Source: Rhizocola hellebori (GTDB lineage: Bacteria; Actinomycetota; Actinomycetes; Mycobacteriales; Micromonosporaceae). Taken from it: 64,000 nt of DNA. The stretch lies in NCBI RefSeq assembly GCF_016862955.1, contig NZ_BONY01000007.1, positions 1 through 64,000 of the forward strand, written 5' to 3'. Both the position numbers and the translations under genes were made by a program. Shown piece by piece: positions 42,335-50,900 of the stretch. Numbering within the stretch: position 1 is the stretch's first letter; each line of letters opens with the position of its first letter. The notes beneath the pieces were generated by a model, which was given only the letters and a program-made list of their open reading frames with translations, did not search any database and had not been told where the DNA came from.

Positions 42335-43153
42335 TTAGAGGGTCGTGACGAGGGTGTGGGTGTGCCGCCCGATGGGCTGGCAGTGAATCCGGCCGGTGTC
42401 AGGGTCGGTGAGGATGTCTATGCGGATGTCGTAGGTCTGGCTCAGATGCTGCGCGGTGAGCACTTCGGCGGGCTTGCCGCTGGCGGCGACCCGTCCCCGG
42501 TCAAGCAGGACAACGTGATCGGCGACCGCGGCGGCCTGGTTGAGATCGTGCAACACGACCCCGACCGCCACCCGATGCTCATCGGCCAGATCCCTTATCA
42601 GGTCAAGGATCTCCACCTGGTAGCGCAGGTCGAGAAACGTGGTCGGCTCGTCGAGCAGCAGCACCCCGGTGTCCTGAGCCAGACAGGTCGCGAGCCACAC
42701 CCGTTGCAACTCGCCGCCGGAAAGCTCATCCACCGGCCGGTCCGCCATTTGCTGGGTACCGGTGACAGCCATCGCCCATTGGATAGCCCGCGCCCCATCG
42801 GGGTCGCCCGTGCGCCAGCGGCCGCGGTGGGGATGACGGCCGTAGCCGATCACGTCGCGCACGCTCACCCCGGCCGGGGTGGGGCGGCTTTGCGCGAGCA
42901 GGGTCACCCGGCGGGCGAAATCCTTTGCGGACAACGCCAACGCGGATGCGCCATCGGCGAGCAACACCTCTCCGCTGCCCGGCCGATGCAGCCGGGCCAG
43001 CGCCCGCAGCAATGTCGACTTTCCGCTGCCGTTGGGCCCGATCAGCACCGCGACCTCGCCGCTGCGCAACGCGATGCTCGCGTCGTGCACAACGGGCCGC
43101 TGGTGGTAGCTCAGGCTGAGGTCAACCCCCAGCAAGCACGCATCATCCGCCAC
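42335..43153 (-). CDS. Ferric-siderophore ABC transporter ATP-binding protein (FepC-like)
   Basis: A 272-residue ABC ATPase. Walker A is IGPNGSGKST (about 38-47), the Q-loop lies in VTLLAQSRPTP, the signature is LSGGELQR, and Walker B is GVLLLDEPTTFLDLR, with the switch His in VVLHDLNQA. It heads the uptake operon. The start is GTG 43153, and the IdeR box at 43158 sits just before it, so iron-replete cells should repress the operon. Confidence 0.95.
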   Translation of the reverse strand: MADDACLLGVDLSLSYHQRPVVHDASIALRSGEVAVLIGPNGSGKSTLLRALARLHRPGSGEVLLADGASALALSAKDFARRVTLLAQSRPTPAGVSVRDVIGYGRHPHRGRWRTGDPDGARAIQWAMAVTGTQQMADRPVDELSGGELQRVWLATCLAQDTGVLLLDEPTTFLDLRYQVEILDLIRDLADEHRVAVGVVLHDLNQAAAVADHVVLLDRGRVAASGKPAEVLTAQHLSQTYDIRIDILTDPDTGRIHCQPIGRHTHTLVTTL

Positions 43154-43157
43154 GCCG

Positions 43158-43176
43158 TTAGGTTAGCCTAACCTTC
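43158..43176 (-). promoter_or_regulatory. IdeR/DtxR iron box
   Basis: TTAGGTTAGCCTAACCTTC matches the DtxR/IdeR consensus TTAGGTTAGCCTAACCTAA at 17 of 19 positions. It lies 4 bp upstream of the GTG start of the ATPase gene and controls the siderophore uptake operon. The same 61-bp region also carries the dnaE2 LexA-like box. Confidence 0.93.
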
Positions 43177-43200
43177 TCTGGTGTCAAGTTCGGATCTCTA

Positions 43201-43212
43201 GTACAATTGTTC
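43201..43212 (+). promoter_or_regulatory. LexA-like (SOS) box of dnaE2, degenerate left half
   Basis: GTACAATTGTTC lies within TAGTACAATTGTTCGA (43199-43214). The right half GTTCGA is perfect; the left half differs from TCGAAC at two positions. The box ends 2 bp before the dnaE2 ATG. It is a weaker match than the imuA' and imuB boxes, but the location is the same. Confidence 0.65.
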
Positions 43213-43214
43213 GA

Positions 43215-46200
43215 ATGGGGTTTGACAGCCAGCACGACCGGTCCTGGAGCCAGCTGCAGCAGCAGATGGTGGGCCGAGTCGTCGATCCCCTCGCCGAGGC
43301 CGACGGTGGCGACGCCCCCGGCTTCAGCCGCAAACGACCGGCCTACGAGCCCGAGCCGCTGGAGCCCGGCCGCAGCGAGATCCCTTACGCAGAGCTGCAC
43401 TGCCACACCAACTTCAGTTTCCTCGACGGGGCAAGCCATCCCGAGGAGCTGGTCGACGAGGCCTATCGGCTCGGGCTCAACGCCTTGGCCATCACCGACC
43501 ACAACGGCTTCTACGGGGTGGTGCGCTTCTCCGAGGCGGCCCGCGAGCGGGGCCTGAAAACCATCTTCGGCACCGAGCTGACCCTGACCTCGGGCGAGGT
43601 CATCGAGCGGGCCGGCCAGCCCGACCCGGTGGGGGAGCACCTGCTGCTGCTGGCGCGCGGGCCTTCGGGCTACGCCAGGCTTTCCGCCGAGATCGGCAAG
43701 GCCCACCTGCGCGGCGGGGAGAAGGGCCGCCCGGTCTACCACCTGGAGGAGCTGGCGCGAGCCCTGCACGGCCATGTGGTCGTGCTGACCGGGTGCCGCA
43801 AAGGCCGGGTGCGCCAGGCCTTGGTGAGCGACGGAGTGCAGGCCGCGGCGCAGGAGCTGTCCTATCTGGAGAAGCTGTTCGGCGCGGAGAACGTCTATGT
43901 CGAGATTTTCGACCACGGCGACCCGCTCGACGGCGAGCACAATGAGGCCTTGGCCGCCCTGTCGCCAAGGGTGGTGGCCACCAACAACGTGCACTACCAC
44001 GCGCCCGCGCGGCGGCGTCTGGCCACGGTGACCGCGGCGGTGCGCGCCCGCGCCAGCCTCGACGAGATCGACCCCTATCTTCCCGCTGCGGCCACCGCGC
44101 ATCTGCGCTCCGGCGACGAAATGGCTGCCCGCCTTGGCATTGAGCCGGTTAGCGCCGCCTACCGGCTGGGCGAGGAGCTCGCCTTCGACCTGCAGCTGAT
44201 CGCCCCCAAGCTGCCGCCCTACGAAGTGCCGGCCGGGCACACCGAGTCGACCTGGCTGCGCCACCTCACCTATGAGGGTGCGGCCCGCCGCTACGGCCCG
44301 CGCACCGCCAGCCCGGTCGCCTTCCTGCAGATCGAGCGGGAGCTGGACATCATTGACGACCTCGGTTTCCCCGGCTATTTCCTTGTCGTGTACGACATCG
44401 TGGATTTCTGCTACCGCAACGGCATCTACTGCCAGGGCCGGGGTTCGGCGGCCAACTCGGCGGTCTGCTACGCGCTGCGGATCACCAATGTGGACGCGGT
44501 GGAGAACAGGCTGCTGTTCGAGCGGTTCCTGGCCGCGGAAAGAGACGGGCCGCCCGACATCGATGTGGACATCGAGTCCGACCGGCGCGAGGAGGTCATC
44601 CAATACGTCTTCAAGAAATACGGCCGTCACCACACCGCGCAGGTGGCCAACGTCATCTCCTACCGCCCCCGCTCCGCGGTGCGAGACGTGGCAAGGGCTT
44701 TCGGCTACTCGCCGGGCCAGCAGGACGCGTGGAGCAAACAGATCGACCGCTGGCACGGGGTTTCGGCGCAAGACGTCGACGGCGTGCCCGACCACGTCCT
44801 GCACTTCGCCGACGAGTTGCTCAAAGCGCCTAGGCATCTGGGCATCCACTCCGGCGGCATGGTGATCTGCCACGGCCCGGTGATCGAGGTGTGCCCGGTC
44901 GAGCACGCCCGCATGCCCAACCGCACCGTGCTGCAGTGGGACAAGGACGACTGCGCCGCCATCAACCTGGTCAAGTTCGACCTGCTCGGGCTCGGCATGC
45001 TCTCCGCCCTGCGCTACGCCTACGAGTTCATCGACAACGAGTGGGACCTGGGTAACATGGACTGCAACGATTCCGAGGTCTACGACATGCTCTGCCGCGC
45101 CGACACCGTCGGGGTGTTCCAGGTCGAGTCGCGGGCCCAGATGTCGACGCTGCCCCGGCTGCAGCCGCGCGAGTTCTACGACATCGTGGTGGAGGTGGCC
45201 CTGATCCGTCCCGGGCCGATCCAGGGCGGCTCGGTGCATCCGTTCATCCGGCGCAAAAACGGGCTCGAAGAAATCACCTACGCCCACCCGCTGATGGTCA
45301 ACTCCTTGTCGAAAACCAAAGGGGTGCCGCTGTTTCAGGAGCAGATGATGCAGCTGGCCATCGACACGGCCAACTTCACCGCCACCGAGGCCGACCAGCT
45401 GCGCCGGGCCATGGGCTCCAAGCGTTCCCCGGAGAAGATGGCCAAGCTGCGCGACCGGCTCTACGAAGGCATGGCCGCCAACGGCATCGGCACCGAGATC
45501 GCCGACGACATCTACGGCAAGCTGCTGGCCTTCGCCAACTACGGCTTCCCGGAAAGCCACGCGGTCAGTTTCGCCTACCTCGTCTACGCCAGCGCCTGGC
45601 TCAAGCGCTACCACCCGGCCGCTTTCTGCGCCGCTTTGCTTGGCGCGCAGCCGATGGGCTTCTACTCGGTACAGTCGCTTGTGGACGATGCCCGCCGGCA
45701 CGGGGTCCGGGTCGACCGGGTCGACATCAACCTGTCCGCGGTCAAGGCCACGCTCGAAGGCGACCGCTGGGTCCAGGCCGGCGGGGCCGGGACACCCCCG
45801 TCACAGTGGGGGCTGGGTGGGCCTACCGTGCGGCTGGGGCTGGATTCGGTACGCACGATAGGAGAGGACAAGGCCAAACTCATCTTCGAGGAACGCGAGC
45901 GCGGCGGCCCCTACCGCGACTTGCCCGACCTCGCCCGCCGCACCGGCCTGCCCGCCACCCAGCTCGAAGCGCTCGCCACCGCCGACGCCTTCGCCTGTTT
46001 CGGCCTGACCCGCCGGGAAGCCCTCTGGGCCGCCGGCGCTGCCGCGCAGGACCGCCCCGATCGCCTACCCCACACCATTTCCGGCGCGGTAGCGCCCATC
46101 CTGCCCCGCATGGACGAGGTCGACCAGCTCGTGGCCGACGTGTGGGCCACCAGTGTGTCACCCGACAACCATCCGATCCGGATAGTCCGCTCCCAGCTCG

Positions 46201-46523
46201 ACGAGCAGGGCGCGCTGGCCGTCTCCCGGCTGCCCGGAATCCCCGCCGGGGAAAGGATTCTGGTCGGCGGTCTGGTCACCCACAGGCAGCGCCCGGCCAC
46301 CGCTTCGGGCATCACCTTCCTCAACCTGGAAGACGAGACCGGCATGCTCAACGTCGTCTGCTCGCCAGGCCTGTGGCAGCGCCACCGCAAGGTCGCCCTG
46401 ACCAGCAGCGCCCTGGTGATAAGGGGAAGGCTGGAAAGCGCCTCCGGCGTGATCGCGCTCGTCGCCGACAAACTGATCCCCCTGAAAATCGCCACCAAAC
46501 CCGCCTCCCGCGACTTCCGCTGA
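43215..46523 (+). CDS. dnaE2: Error-prone DNA polymerase III alpha subunit DnaE2
   Basis: A 1102-residue C-family polymerase. The PHP domain begins with AELHCHTNFSFLDGASHPEE (about residue 58 on). Catalytic acids are in PPDIDVDIESDRREEVIQYV, and QGRGSAANSAVCY and the thumb LIRPGPIQGGSVHPFIRR follow. A tandem HhH region (TTDEV-like in this family) and a C-terminal OB-fold (EDETGMLNVVCSPG) complete it. Together with ImuA' and ImuB it makes the SOS mutasome. The start ATG 43215 abuts a LexA-like box. It is divergent from the siderophore operon. Confidence 0.95.
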   Translation: MGFDSQHDRSWSQLQQQMVGRVVDPLAEADGGDAPGFSRKRPAYEPEPLEPGRSEIPYAELHCHTNFSFLDGASHPEELVDEAYRLGLNALAITDHNGFYGVVRFSEAARERGLKTIFGTELTLTSGEVIERAGQPDPVGEHLLLLARGPSGYARLSAEIGKAHLRGGEKGRPVYHLEELARALHGHVVVLTGCRKGRVRQALVSDGVQAAAQELSYLEKLFGAENVYVEIFDHGDPLDGEHNEALAALSPRVVATNNVHYHAPARRRLATVTAAVRARASLDEIDPYLPAAATAHLRSGDEMAARLGIEPVSAAYRLGEELAFDLQLIAPKLPPYEVPAGHTESTWLRHLTYEGAARRYGPRTASPVAFLQIERELDIIDDLGFPGYFLVVYDIVDFCYRNGIYCQGRGSAANSAVCYALRITNVDAVENRLLFERFLAAERDGPPDIDVDIESDRREEVIQYVFKKYGRHHTAQVANVISYRPRSAVRDVARAFGYSPGQQDAWSKQIDRWHGVSAQDVDGVPDHVLHFADELLKAPRHLGIHSGGMVICHGPVIEVCPVEHARMPNRTVLQWDKDDCAAINLVKFDLLGLGMLSALRYAYEFIDNEWDLGNMDCNDSEVYDMLCRADTVGVFQVESRAQMSTLPRLQPREFYDIVVEVALIRPGPIQGGSVHPFIRRKNGLEEITYAHPLMVNSLSKTKGVPLFQEQMMQLAIDTANFTATEADQLRRAMGSKRSPEKMAKLRDRLYEGMAANGIGTEIADDIYGKLLAFANYGFPESHAVSFAYLVYASAWLKRYHPAAFCAALLGAQPMGFYSVQSLVDDARRHGVRVDRVDINLSAVKATLEGDRWVQAGGAGTPPSQWGLGGPTVRLGLDSVRTIGEDKAKLIFEERERGGPYRDLPDLARRTGLPATQLEALATADAFACFGLTRREALWAAGAAAQDRPDRLPHTISGAVAPILPRMDEVDQLVADVWATSVSPDNHPIRIVRSQLDEQGALAVSRLPGIPAGERILVGGLVTHRQRPATASGITFLNLEDETGMLNVVCSPGLWQRHRKVALTSSALVIRGRLESASGVIALVADKLIPLKIATKPASRDFR

Positions 46524-46625
46524 CCCGTGGCAGAAACCTCAGTCTGCAAGTCTGCGGCGGCCACGCTGATGGCGAAGCGAGCCCAGCCACACCGTGACCA
46601 GCGGCTCTCCGGCACACTGGTGCTC

Positions 46626-47399
46626 ATGAGCGCGGAATCTGATCCGGCAGCCCTCTATCCCGACATCGCGGTCGAGGGCAGCCTGGCAACAGCGTTGCAG
46701 GCTGCTGGGGCGTCGCAGGGTTTGTCGCTGACCGCTTTGTCGTCGGAGTCCGACCCTCTGCGCCATGCCTCGATCGCGAGCACTGCGCCTGGCCGTGAAC
46801 CACTGATCGTCAGCGGCTGGAGCTGGAAGCGGAGGTGGTCGATCACCGGCTTGGGCAGGGGTCGAAGCTCTGGGCCGAGCCTCATCTTGATCTCCGGCAA
46901 CACCGACCAACTGGGCGCGATCGCGCAGGTGGCGGCGGCATGGCGCGACGGCATGGCACTCGCCGGGATCGAACAAGTAGCGGGTTTCGTAGAACTGTCC
47001 GGACGCTACGAGCCACCCGACGACGACCCGAGACACGTGATTGCCTCGCAGTGGGGCTACCTGCGCCAGGAAGCCCGAGCCGCAAACTGGCCCACGCAAG
47101 TGGAACTGATCGAAGCAGCCTACGCGCGGCCCGAGCTGCGCCGGCTTTATGCCTTCACCAGTCACTGGACACTACGGTTCGCCACCGTCCTGCCACCTGA
47201 GCGTCCGGAAGTCAGCGACGGTGAAGTCTCGTTGAACACGGTCTGCATCGCGGCGTCCGGCGAGGATGGCTTCACCGTTCGAGCACGGTGGACGGAACTC
47301 AAGGACGGCGAACATACTCCCGGCGCGATCATCGCGAACACCAATACGGCGGATGAGGCTGTCTACCTCGCCCTCCGCTCCGCCGCATGCTGGGGCTGA
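46626..47399 (+). CDS. DUF6193-family protein
   Basis: A 257-residue soluble protein of unknown function. ALYPDIAVEGSLATALQAAG, HASIASTAPGREPLIVSGWSW and SLILISGNTDQLGAIAQVAAAW match the pattern of actinomycete DUF6193 proteins, some annotated as natural-product biosynthesis proteins. The C-terminus has HWTLRFATVLPPERPE. ATG 46626 is preferred; an upstream in-frame GTG at 46527 would add 33 low-quality residues. No biosynthetic cluster is adjacent. Confidence 0.6.
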   Translation: MSAESDPAALYPDIAVEGSLATALQAAGASQGLSLTALSSESDPLRHASIASTAPGREPLIVSGWSWKRRWSITGLGRGRSSGPSLILISGNTDQLGAIAQVAAAWRDGMALAGIEQVAGFVELSGRYEPPDDDPRHVIASQWGYLRQEARAANWPTQVELIEAAYARPELRRLYAFTSHWTLRFATVLPPERPEVSDGEVSLNTVCIAASGEDGFTVRARWTELKDGEHTPGAIIANTNTADEAVYLALRSAACWG

Positions 47400-47412
47400 C
47401 TCTGGATATAGC

Positions 47413-47964
47413 TCATGTGGTGGTAGCGGTGTAAAGCGTTAGGTAGAAGCCCATCGGCACCTGTTGTCGCCGAGACTGCCCGAGAACCCGATAGGCCACC
47501 GTGAGCGTGTCAAATGATGTCGATGACCCCGGGGCTCTTTCGACGTCCGGGAGGGTGATCGTGGCGAAAATCGTCAGCTCTTCACCCTTGCCCACTTTGG
47601 CTGCCCCGAACGGTACGGATGCAGAGGACCTGAAGTCCCTGGTGTTCTCATCGACATGAATCATCGTCAGCTGAGCTATCTTGAGGTAGTCCACACCTGT
47701 CGTGACATCGGTGATTGTCACTGGCCAAGGGCCGGGGTTGCGGATGGATGCCACAAGACTGACCTGGCCGCCGCGAACGAAGGGCTGGCGCGCCTCGGTC
47801 AGCGGCCCCACACTGCGGATCTCGGCGTTGATGGACCCCCAGGAGCTGCCGTTCTCAAGACGGTGGCTGTTGACAGTCCACACATCTGCGCCAGCCAACA
47901 CCGCGGCAACCACGACCACGGCGAGGACGAGTTTCCGGCGGCGCGTCACAGCGATCGCGGTCAT
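47413..47964 (-). CDS. Membrane-anchored or secreted hypothetical protein
   Basis: A 183-residue protein with an N-terminal signal anchor (TRRRKLVLAVVVVAAVLAGADVW) and a beta-sandwich-like extracytoplasmic part (VSLVASIRNPGPWPVTITDV, ELTIFATITLPDVE, SFDTLTVAYRVLG). It recalls small DUF11/Ig-like accessory domains, but no family is recognised. ATG 47964 is the natural start; the open frame continues upstream without coding character. It is convergent with the DUF6193 gene. Confidence 0.68.
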   Translation of the reverse strand: MTAIAVTRRRKLVLAVVVVAAVLAGADVWTVNSHRLENGSSWGSINAEIRSVGPLTEARQPFVRGGQVSLVASIRNPGPWPVTITDVTTGVDYLKIAQLTMIHVDENTRDFRSSASVPFGAAKVGKGEELTIFATITLPDVERAPGSSTSFDTLTVAYRVLGQSRRQQVPMGFYLTLYTATTT

Positions 47965-48058
47965 GCGGCGCAGCGTACCTGCGCCTCGCAAAACCCGCTG
48001 TCCCACATGGAAGTCCTGCCTCACCGGCGGATGCCGCGCTTTGCGTATGGTGACAGCC

Positions 48059-49222
48059 ATGCACGGGACAGCGGTGGTGGTGGGTGGCGGGATCGGTGGG
48101 CTGGCGGCGGCGGTGGCGTTGCGGCGTGCCGGGTGGACGGTCACTGTGCTTGAGCGGGCGCCGCAATTCGGTGAGGTGGGGGCCGGGTTGACGCTGATGA
48201 GCAATGCGCTGCGCGGCCTTGAGGCACTGGGGCTGGGGGAGGCGGTGCGCGCGGCCGGGGTCGTCGACGCGCCCGGAGGCACGAGAAGCGTTGATGGGAA
48301 ATGGATTTCGCGGGTCGACAGCACGCAGATGACGCGGATGCTTGGCATCGCGGCCTTAGGCATCCACCGAGCCACCCTGCACCGGATTCTGGCCGCGGCG
48401 CTGCCGCCCGAGTCGCTGGTGACCGACGCGCTGGTGACCGAAGTCGAGCCGGGGCCGGCGCGGGTGCACTATCTGCGCCGGGGGGATCGGGTGACGGCAC
48501 AGGCGGATCTCGTGGTGGGCGCGGACGGCATCAACAGCGGGGTGCGGGCGCAATGGTGGCCTCAGGCACCGGCTCCCGTTTACCAAGGGTCGACGGCGTG
48601 GCGGGCGGTGACCCGGGCGCGCTGGGAAGGCGACCTGGCGATGAGCATCAGCTGGGGGCCGGGCGCCGAATTCGGCATGGTGCCGTTGGGTGACGGCCGC
48701 GTCTACTGGTACGGCGCGGTCAATTCCCCGCCGGGGCAACGCAACGCCGACGAGATGGCCGCGGTGCGGCGGCGTTTCGGTTCGTGGCATGAGCCGATCC
48801 CGGCGCTGATGGCGGCCACCGATCCGGATGCCTTGCTGCGAAACGATATTTACTATCTGGGTACCGAGTTAGCCACCTACGTCAAGGCAAACGTCGCCCT
48901 GCTGGGCGATGCCGCGCACGCGATGACCCCCAACCTCGGCCAGGGCGCGGGGCAGGCCATCGAGGACGCGGTGGTGCTCGGCGTGGCGTGCGCGGGGGCC
49001 AAGGACGTGGAGTCGGCATTGGCTTGGTATGACAGTCAACGCCGCCCGCGCAGCCAGTCGGTGGCCAGGGCGGCCAAGATGGTGGGGCGCATCGGCCAGC
49101 AGCTGCACAACCCGGTTGCGGTGGCGTTGCGTGACACGCTCATGCGGCTCACGCCGCCGCGGGCCGCGCTGCGCTCCATGGCCCGCTACGCCGATTGGAC
49201 CCCGCCGACCTGGCCCGGCTGA
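48059..49222 (+). CDS. FAD-dependent aromatic-type monooxygenase
   Basis: A 387-residue class A flavoprotein hydroxylase. The first Rossmann motif is AVVVGGGIGGLAAAVALRRAG, the DG motif is DLVVGADGINSGVRAQWW, and the GD motif is VALLGDAAHAMTPNLGQGAGQAIED. Similar enzymes hydroxylate salicylate-like rings or other aromatics. No redox partner is needed. ATG 48059 gives the full N-terminus. A 40-bp tandem repeat array starts inside its last codons. Confidence 0.9.
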   Translation: MHGTAVVVGGGIGGLAAAVALRRAGWTVTVLERAPQFGEVGAGLTLMSNALRGLEALGLGEAVRAAGVVDAPGGTRSVDGKWISRVDSTQMTRMLGIAALGIHRATLHRILAAALPPESLVTDALVTEVEPGPARVHYLRRGDRVTAQADLVVGADGINSGVRAQWWPQAPAPVYQGSTAWRAVTRARWEGDLAMSISWGPGAEFGMVPLGDGRVYWYGAVNSPPGQRNADEMAAVRRRFGSWHEPIPALMAATDPDALLRNDIYYLGTELATYVKANVALLGDAAHAMTPNLGQGAGQAIEDAVVLGVACAGAKDVESALAWYDSQRRPRSQSVARAAKMVGRIGQQLHNPVAVALRDTLMRLTPPRAALRSMARYADWTPPTWPG

Positions 49223-49447
49223 TCCGCCCAGTCTTGCCGCAACGCCAGTCTTGCTCGGCTGATCCACCGTCTTGCCGCGATGCCGGTTTGGCTCGGCTGT
49301 TTCGCCCAGTCTTGCCGTGGCGCCGGTCTTGCTCGGCTGATCCACCGGTCTTGCCGTGGTGCCGGCTGGGCTCGGCTGTTTCGCCTGGTCTTGCCGCGAT
49401 GCCGGCTTGGCTCGGTTCTTCCGCTGGTCTTGCTGCGGCTCCGGCGG
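49216..49447 (+). repeat. ~40-bp tandem repeat, six degenerate copies
   Basis: Units begin at 49216, 49256, 49294, 49334, 49373 and 49413, each opening CGGCTG (copy 6: CGGTTC) and carrying GTCTTGCCG (copy 6: GTCTTGCTG) in the middle. Lengths are 40, 38, 40, 39, 40 and a partial 35 bp. Odd copies favour TTTCGCC and even copies GATCCACC after the opening, hinting at an older 78-80-bp higher-order unit. The array begins over the monooxygenase stop codon. No coding role is evident. Confidence 0.9.
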
Positions 49448-49565
49448 TGAAGCCCGGTGGTTTCGGCCAGCGCTGACGCCGTTGTCGACGCTAGCCACGC
49501 ACGATCCTGCCCGCCACCATGGGCGCATCGGCAAACTATTTCATGTCATTTCAGCCTTTCGGCTG
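49448..49565. other. Intergenic region without recognised gene
   Basis: About 118 bp between the repeat array and the EF-hand gene end. I see no gene and no perfect hairpin. Together with the repeat array, the gene-free stretch is about 340 bp. Confidence 0.5.
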
Positions 49566-50123
49566 TCAGTAGTAGCGAATCGGTTTTGGTTCCAACCCGC
49601 CGAAAAGCCAATTGCCGGGCGCAAACAGGTCATCGCTGAGCATGAACTCGCGTACCGCGGCGAGGAGGTCTTCGACCCCGATGACTCCGTCGGCGTCACG
49701 GTCGAGCGCGAGCAACGCGATTTCGGCTTTGTCCCTGGATACGCCAGCCGCGGTTTGCATGGCCAGGAACTCCTCGCGGCTCACCCTGCCGTCGCCGTCG
49801 CGGTCGTAGAGCGCCAGCACCGCGTAGGGCATCTGCGCGATCACCTCGTCGAACCCGGTCGAGGTCTTCATCAGCCTGTCCAGGCCCTCGATGAACTCCT
49901 GCCGGGTCATCCTGCCCTCTGGATCGATGCCTACCTCGCCGGCGAGGCTGTTCCAGAAGTGCAGATAGGCGTCGTACAGGCTCTGGTCGTGGGTCTTGTC
50001 CGCTGCCTGGGTCAGCCGGGTGGCTATGGCTTCGAAGTCGGCGCGGGTCAGGTACCCGTCGTCATCGATATCGAAAAGGTCAAAAGTCTGCCCATGCTTC
50101 TCGGCAGCAACCGCGCTAACCAT
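49566..50123 (-). CDS. Calerythrin-like EF-hand calcium-binding protein
   Basis: A 185-residue cytoplasmic four-EF-hand protein. Loops are DIDDDGYLTRADF (hand 1), GIDPEGRMTRQEF (degenerate hand 2, Gly at position 1), DRDGDGRVSREEF (hand 3) and DRDADGVIGVEDL (hand 4). Size and layout match calerythrin of Saccharopolyspora. It is likely a calcium sensor or buffer. The degenerate second loop is a usual feature of calerythrin. It has no operon partner. Confidence 0.9.
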   Translation of the reverse strand: MVSAVAAEKHGQTFDLFDIDDDGYLTRADFEAIATRLTQAADKTHDQSLYDAYLHFWNSLAGEVGIDPEGRMTRQEFIEGLDRLMKTSTGFDEVIAQMPYAVLALYDRDGDGRVSREEFLAMQTAAGVSRDKAEIALLALDRDADGVIGVEDLLAAVREFMLSDDLFAPGNWLFGGLEPKPIRYY

Positions 50124-50194
50124 GACAAACCCCCTGCGCGACAGTCTAGCCCGGGGCTAGGCCGCGCGTAGGGGGTTCGAAGGGCGACCGGTCG

Positions 50195-50821
50195 CTACGC
50201 GGGGTCGGGCGCGTAGAACTGCGTCGTGTTGTGCACAGCGGCTTCGACTTCAGCGGCGTCGGCCCCGGCGGCCAGGTGAGCGCCGCCCCAAAGAGTGCTG
50301 CTGCGGGTCATGAAGGCCCGCGCCTCGGGCGTGCTCTGCCAGGCGTTGGGATCGCCGACACTCTGGCCCTGGAAGTGCAGGCCGAGGCCGAGCAGGGTGA
50401 GGTCCCAGCCGACGCCGACCGCGCCGGGCCCGAACTGGCCCCACATATTGGGGTCGACGGTGGCCGCGTGTTCAAGCTCCAGATGGGTTTCCTCGTCGCC
50501 CTTGGTGGACAGGCGCACCGAAACCTCGTTGATGTCCGACTCAGCCGGCACGCCCATCACCCAAGTGATCTTCAGCAGGGTGGGTGCTTCGCAGACCAGG
50601 ATTTCGCCGCCCGCGTTGCCTTCGATCTGATACTTGCCGCCGACGCGGAAGTCTCCGCTGACCGGAAGGAACCAGCGCTTGAGGCGCTCAGGATCGGTGA
50701 GGGCCTCCCAGACGTCCTCGATCTCCGCGTCATAGGTGCGGCTCAGGGTGATCGTGCGCGCCTCGCCGGCCACCCCTGTCCTGCGATCAATGAGGTCAAG
50801 ATGGTTGGTGAAATCAGACAT
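50195..50821 (-). CDS. SRPBCC (AHSA1-like) family protein
   Basis: A 208-residue START-like protein. RTYDAEIEDVWEALTDPERL, KRWFLPVSGDFRVGGKYQIE, GGEILVCEAPTLLKITWVMG and LLGLGLHFQGQ are typical of the AHSA1 subgroup, which binds hydrophobic ligands. These genes are normally paired with an ArsR repressor; here the ArsR gene is 25 kb away but shares the operator. It is preceded by a strong promoter (TTGACT, 18 bp, GATACT), and the ATG lies 6 nt after the -10, so the mRNA is probably leaderless. Confidence 0.9.
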   Translation of the reverse strand: MSDFTNHLDLIDRRTGVAGEARTITLSRTYDAEIEDVWEALTDPERLKRWFLPVSGDFRVGGKYQIEGNAGGEILVCEAPTLLKITWVMGVPAESDINEVSVRLSTKGDEETHLELEHAATVDPNMWGQFGPGAVGVGWDLTLLGLGLHFQGQSVGDPNAWQSTPEARAFMTRSSTLWGGAHLAAGADAAEVEAAVHNTTQFYAPDPA

Positions 50822-50827
50822 GGGCCG

Positions 50828-50867
50828 AGTATCTCAGCCGCAGCTTATATAAGTCAAACCTGATACT
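50828..50867 (-). promoter_or_regulatory. Promoter of the SRPBCC gene with ArsR-type palindrome
   Basis: On the minus strand -35 TTGACT (50857-50852) and -10 GATACT (50833-50828) are separated by 18 bp. The palindrome CTTATATAAG (50844-50853) lies in the spacer and overlaps the -35. On the + strand CTTATATAAGT is followed after six bases by TGATACT (50861-50867), the same arrangement as upstream of the ArsR gene at 25757-25780. The + copy may also drive the gene at 50901. Confidence 0.8.
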
Positions 50868-50900
50868 GTCTTCCCGGGGCGGGCACGATACCCTGCGGCG

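Noticed and set aside
49216-49447. CRISPR-like array
   Set aside because: Units are contiguous and degenerate, with no unique spacers and no cas genes.
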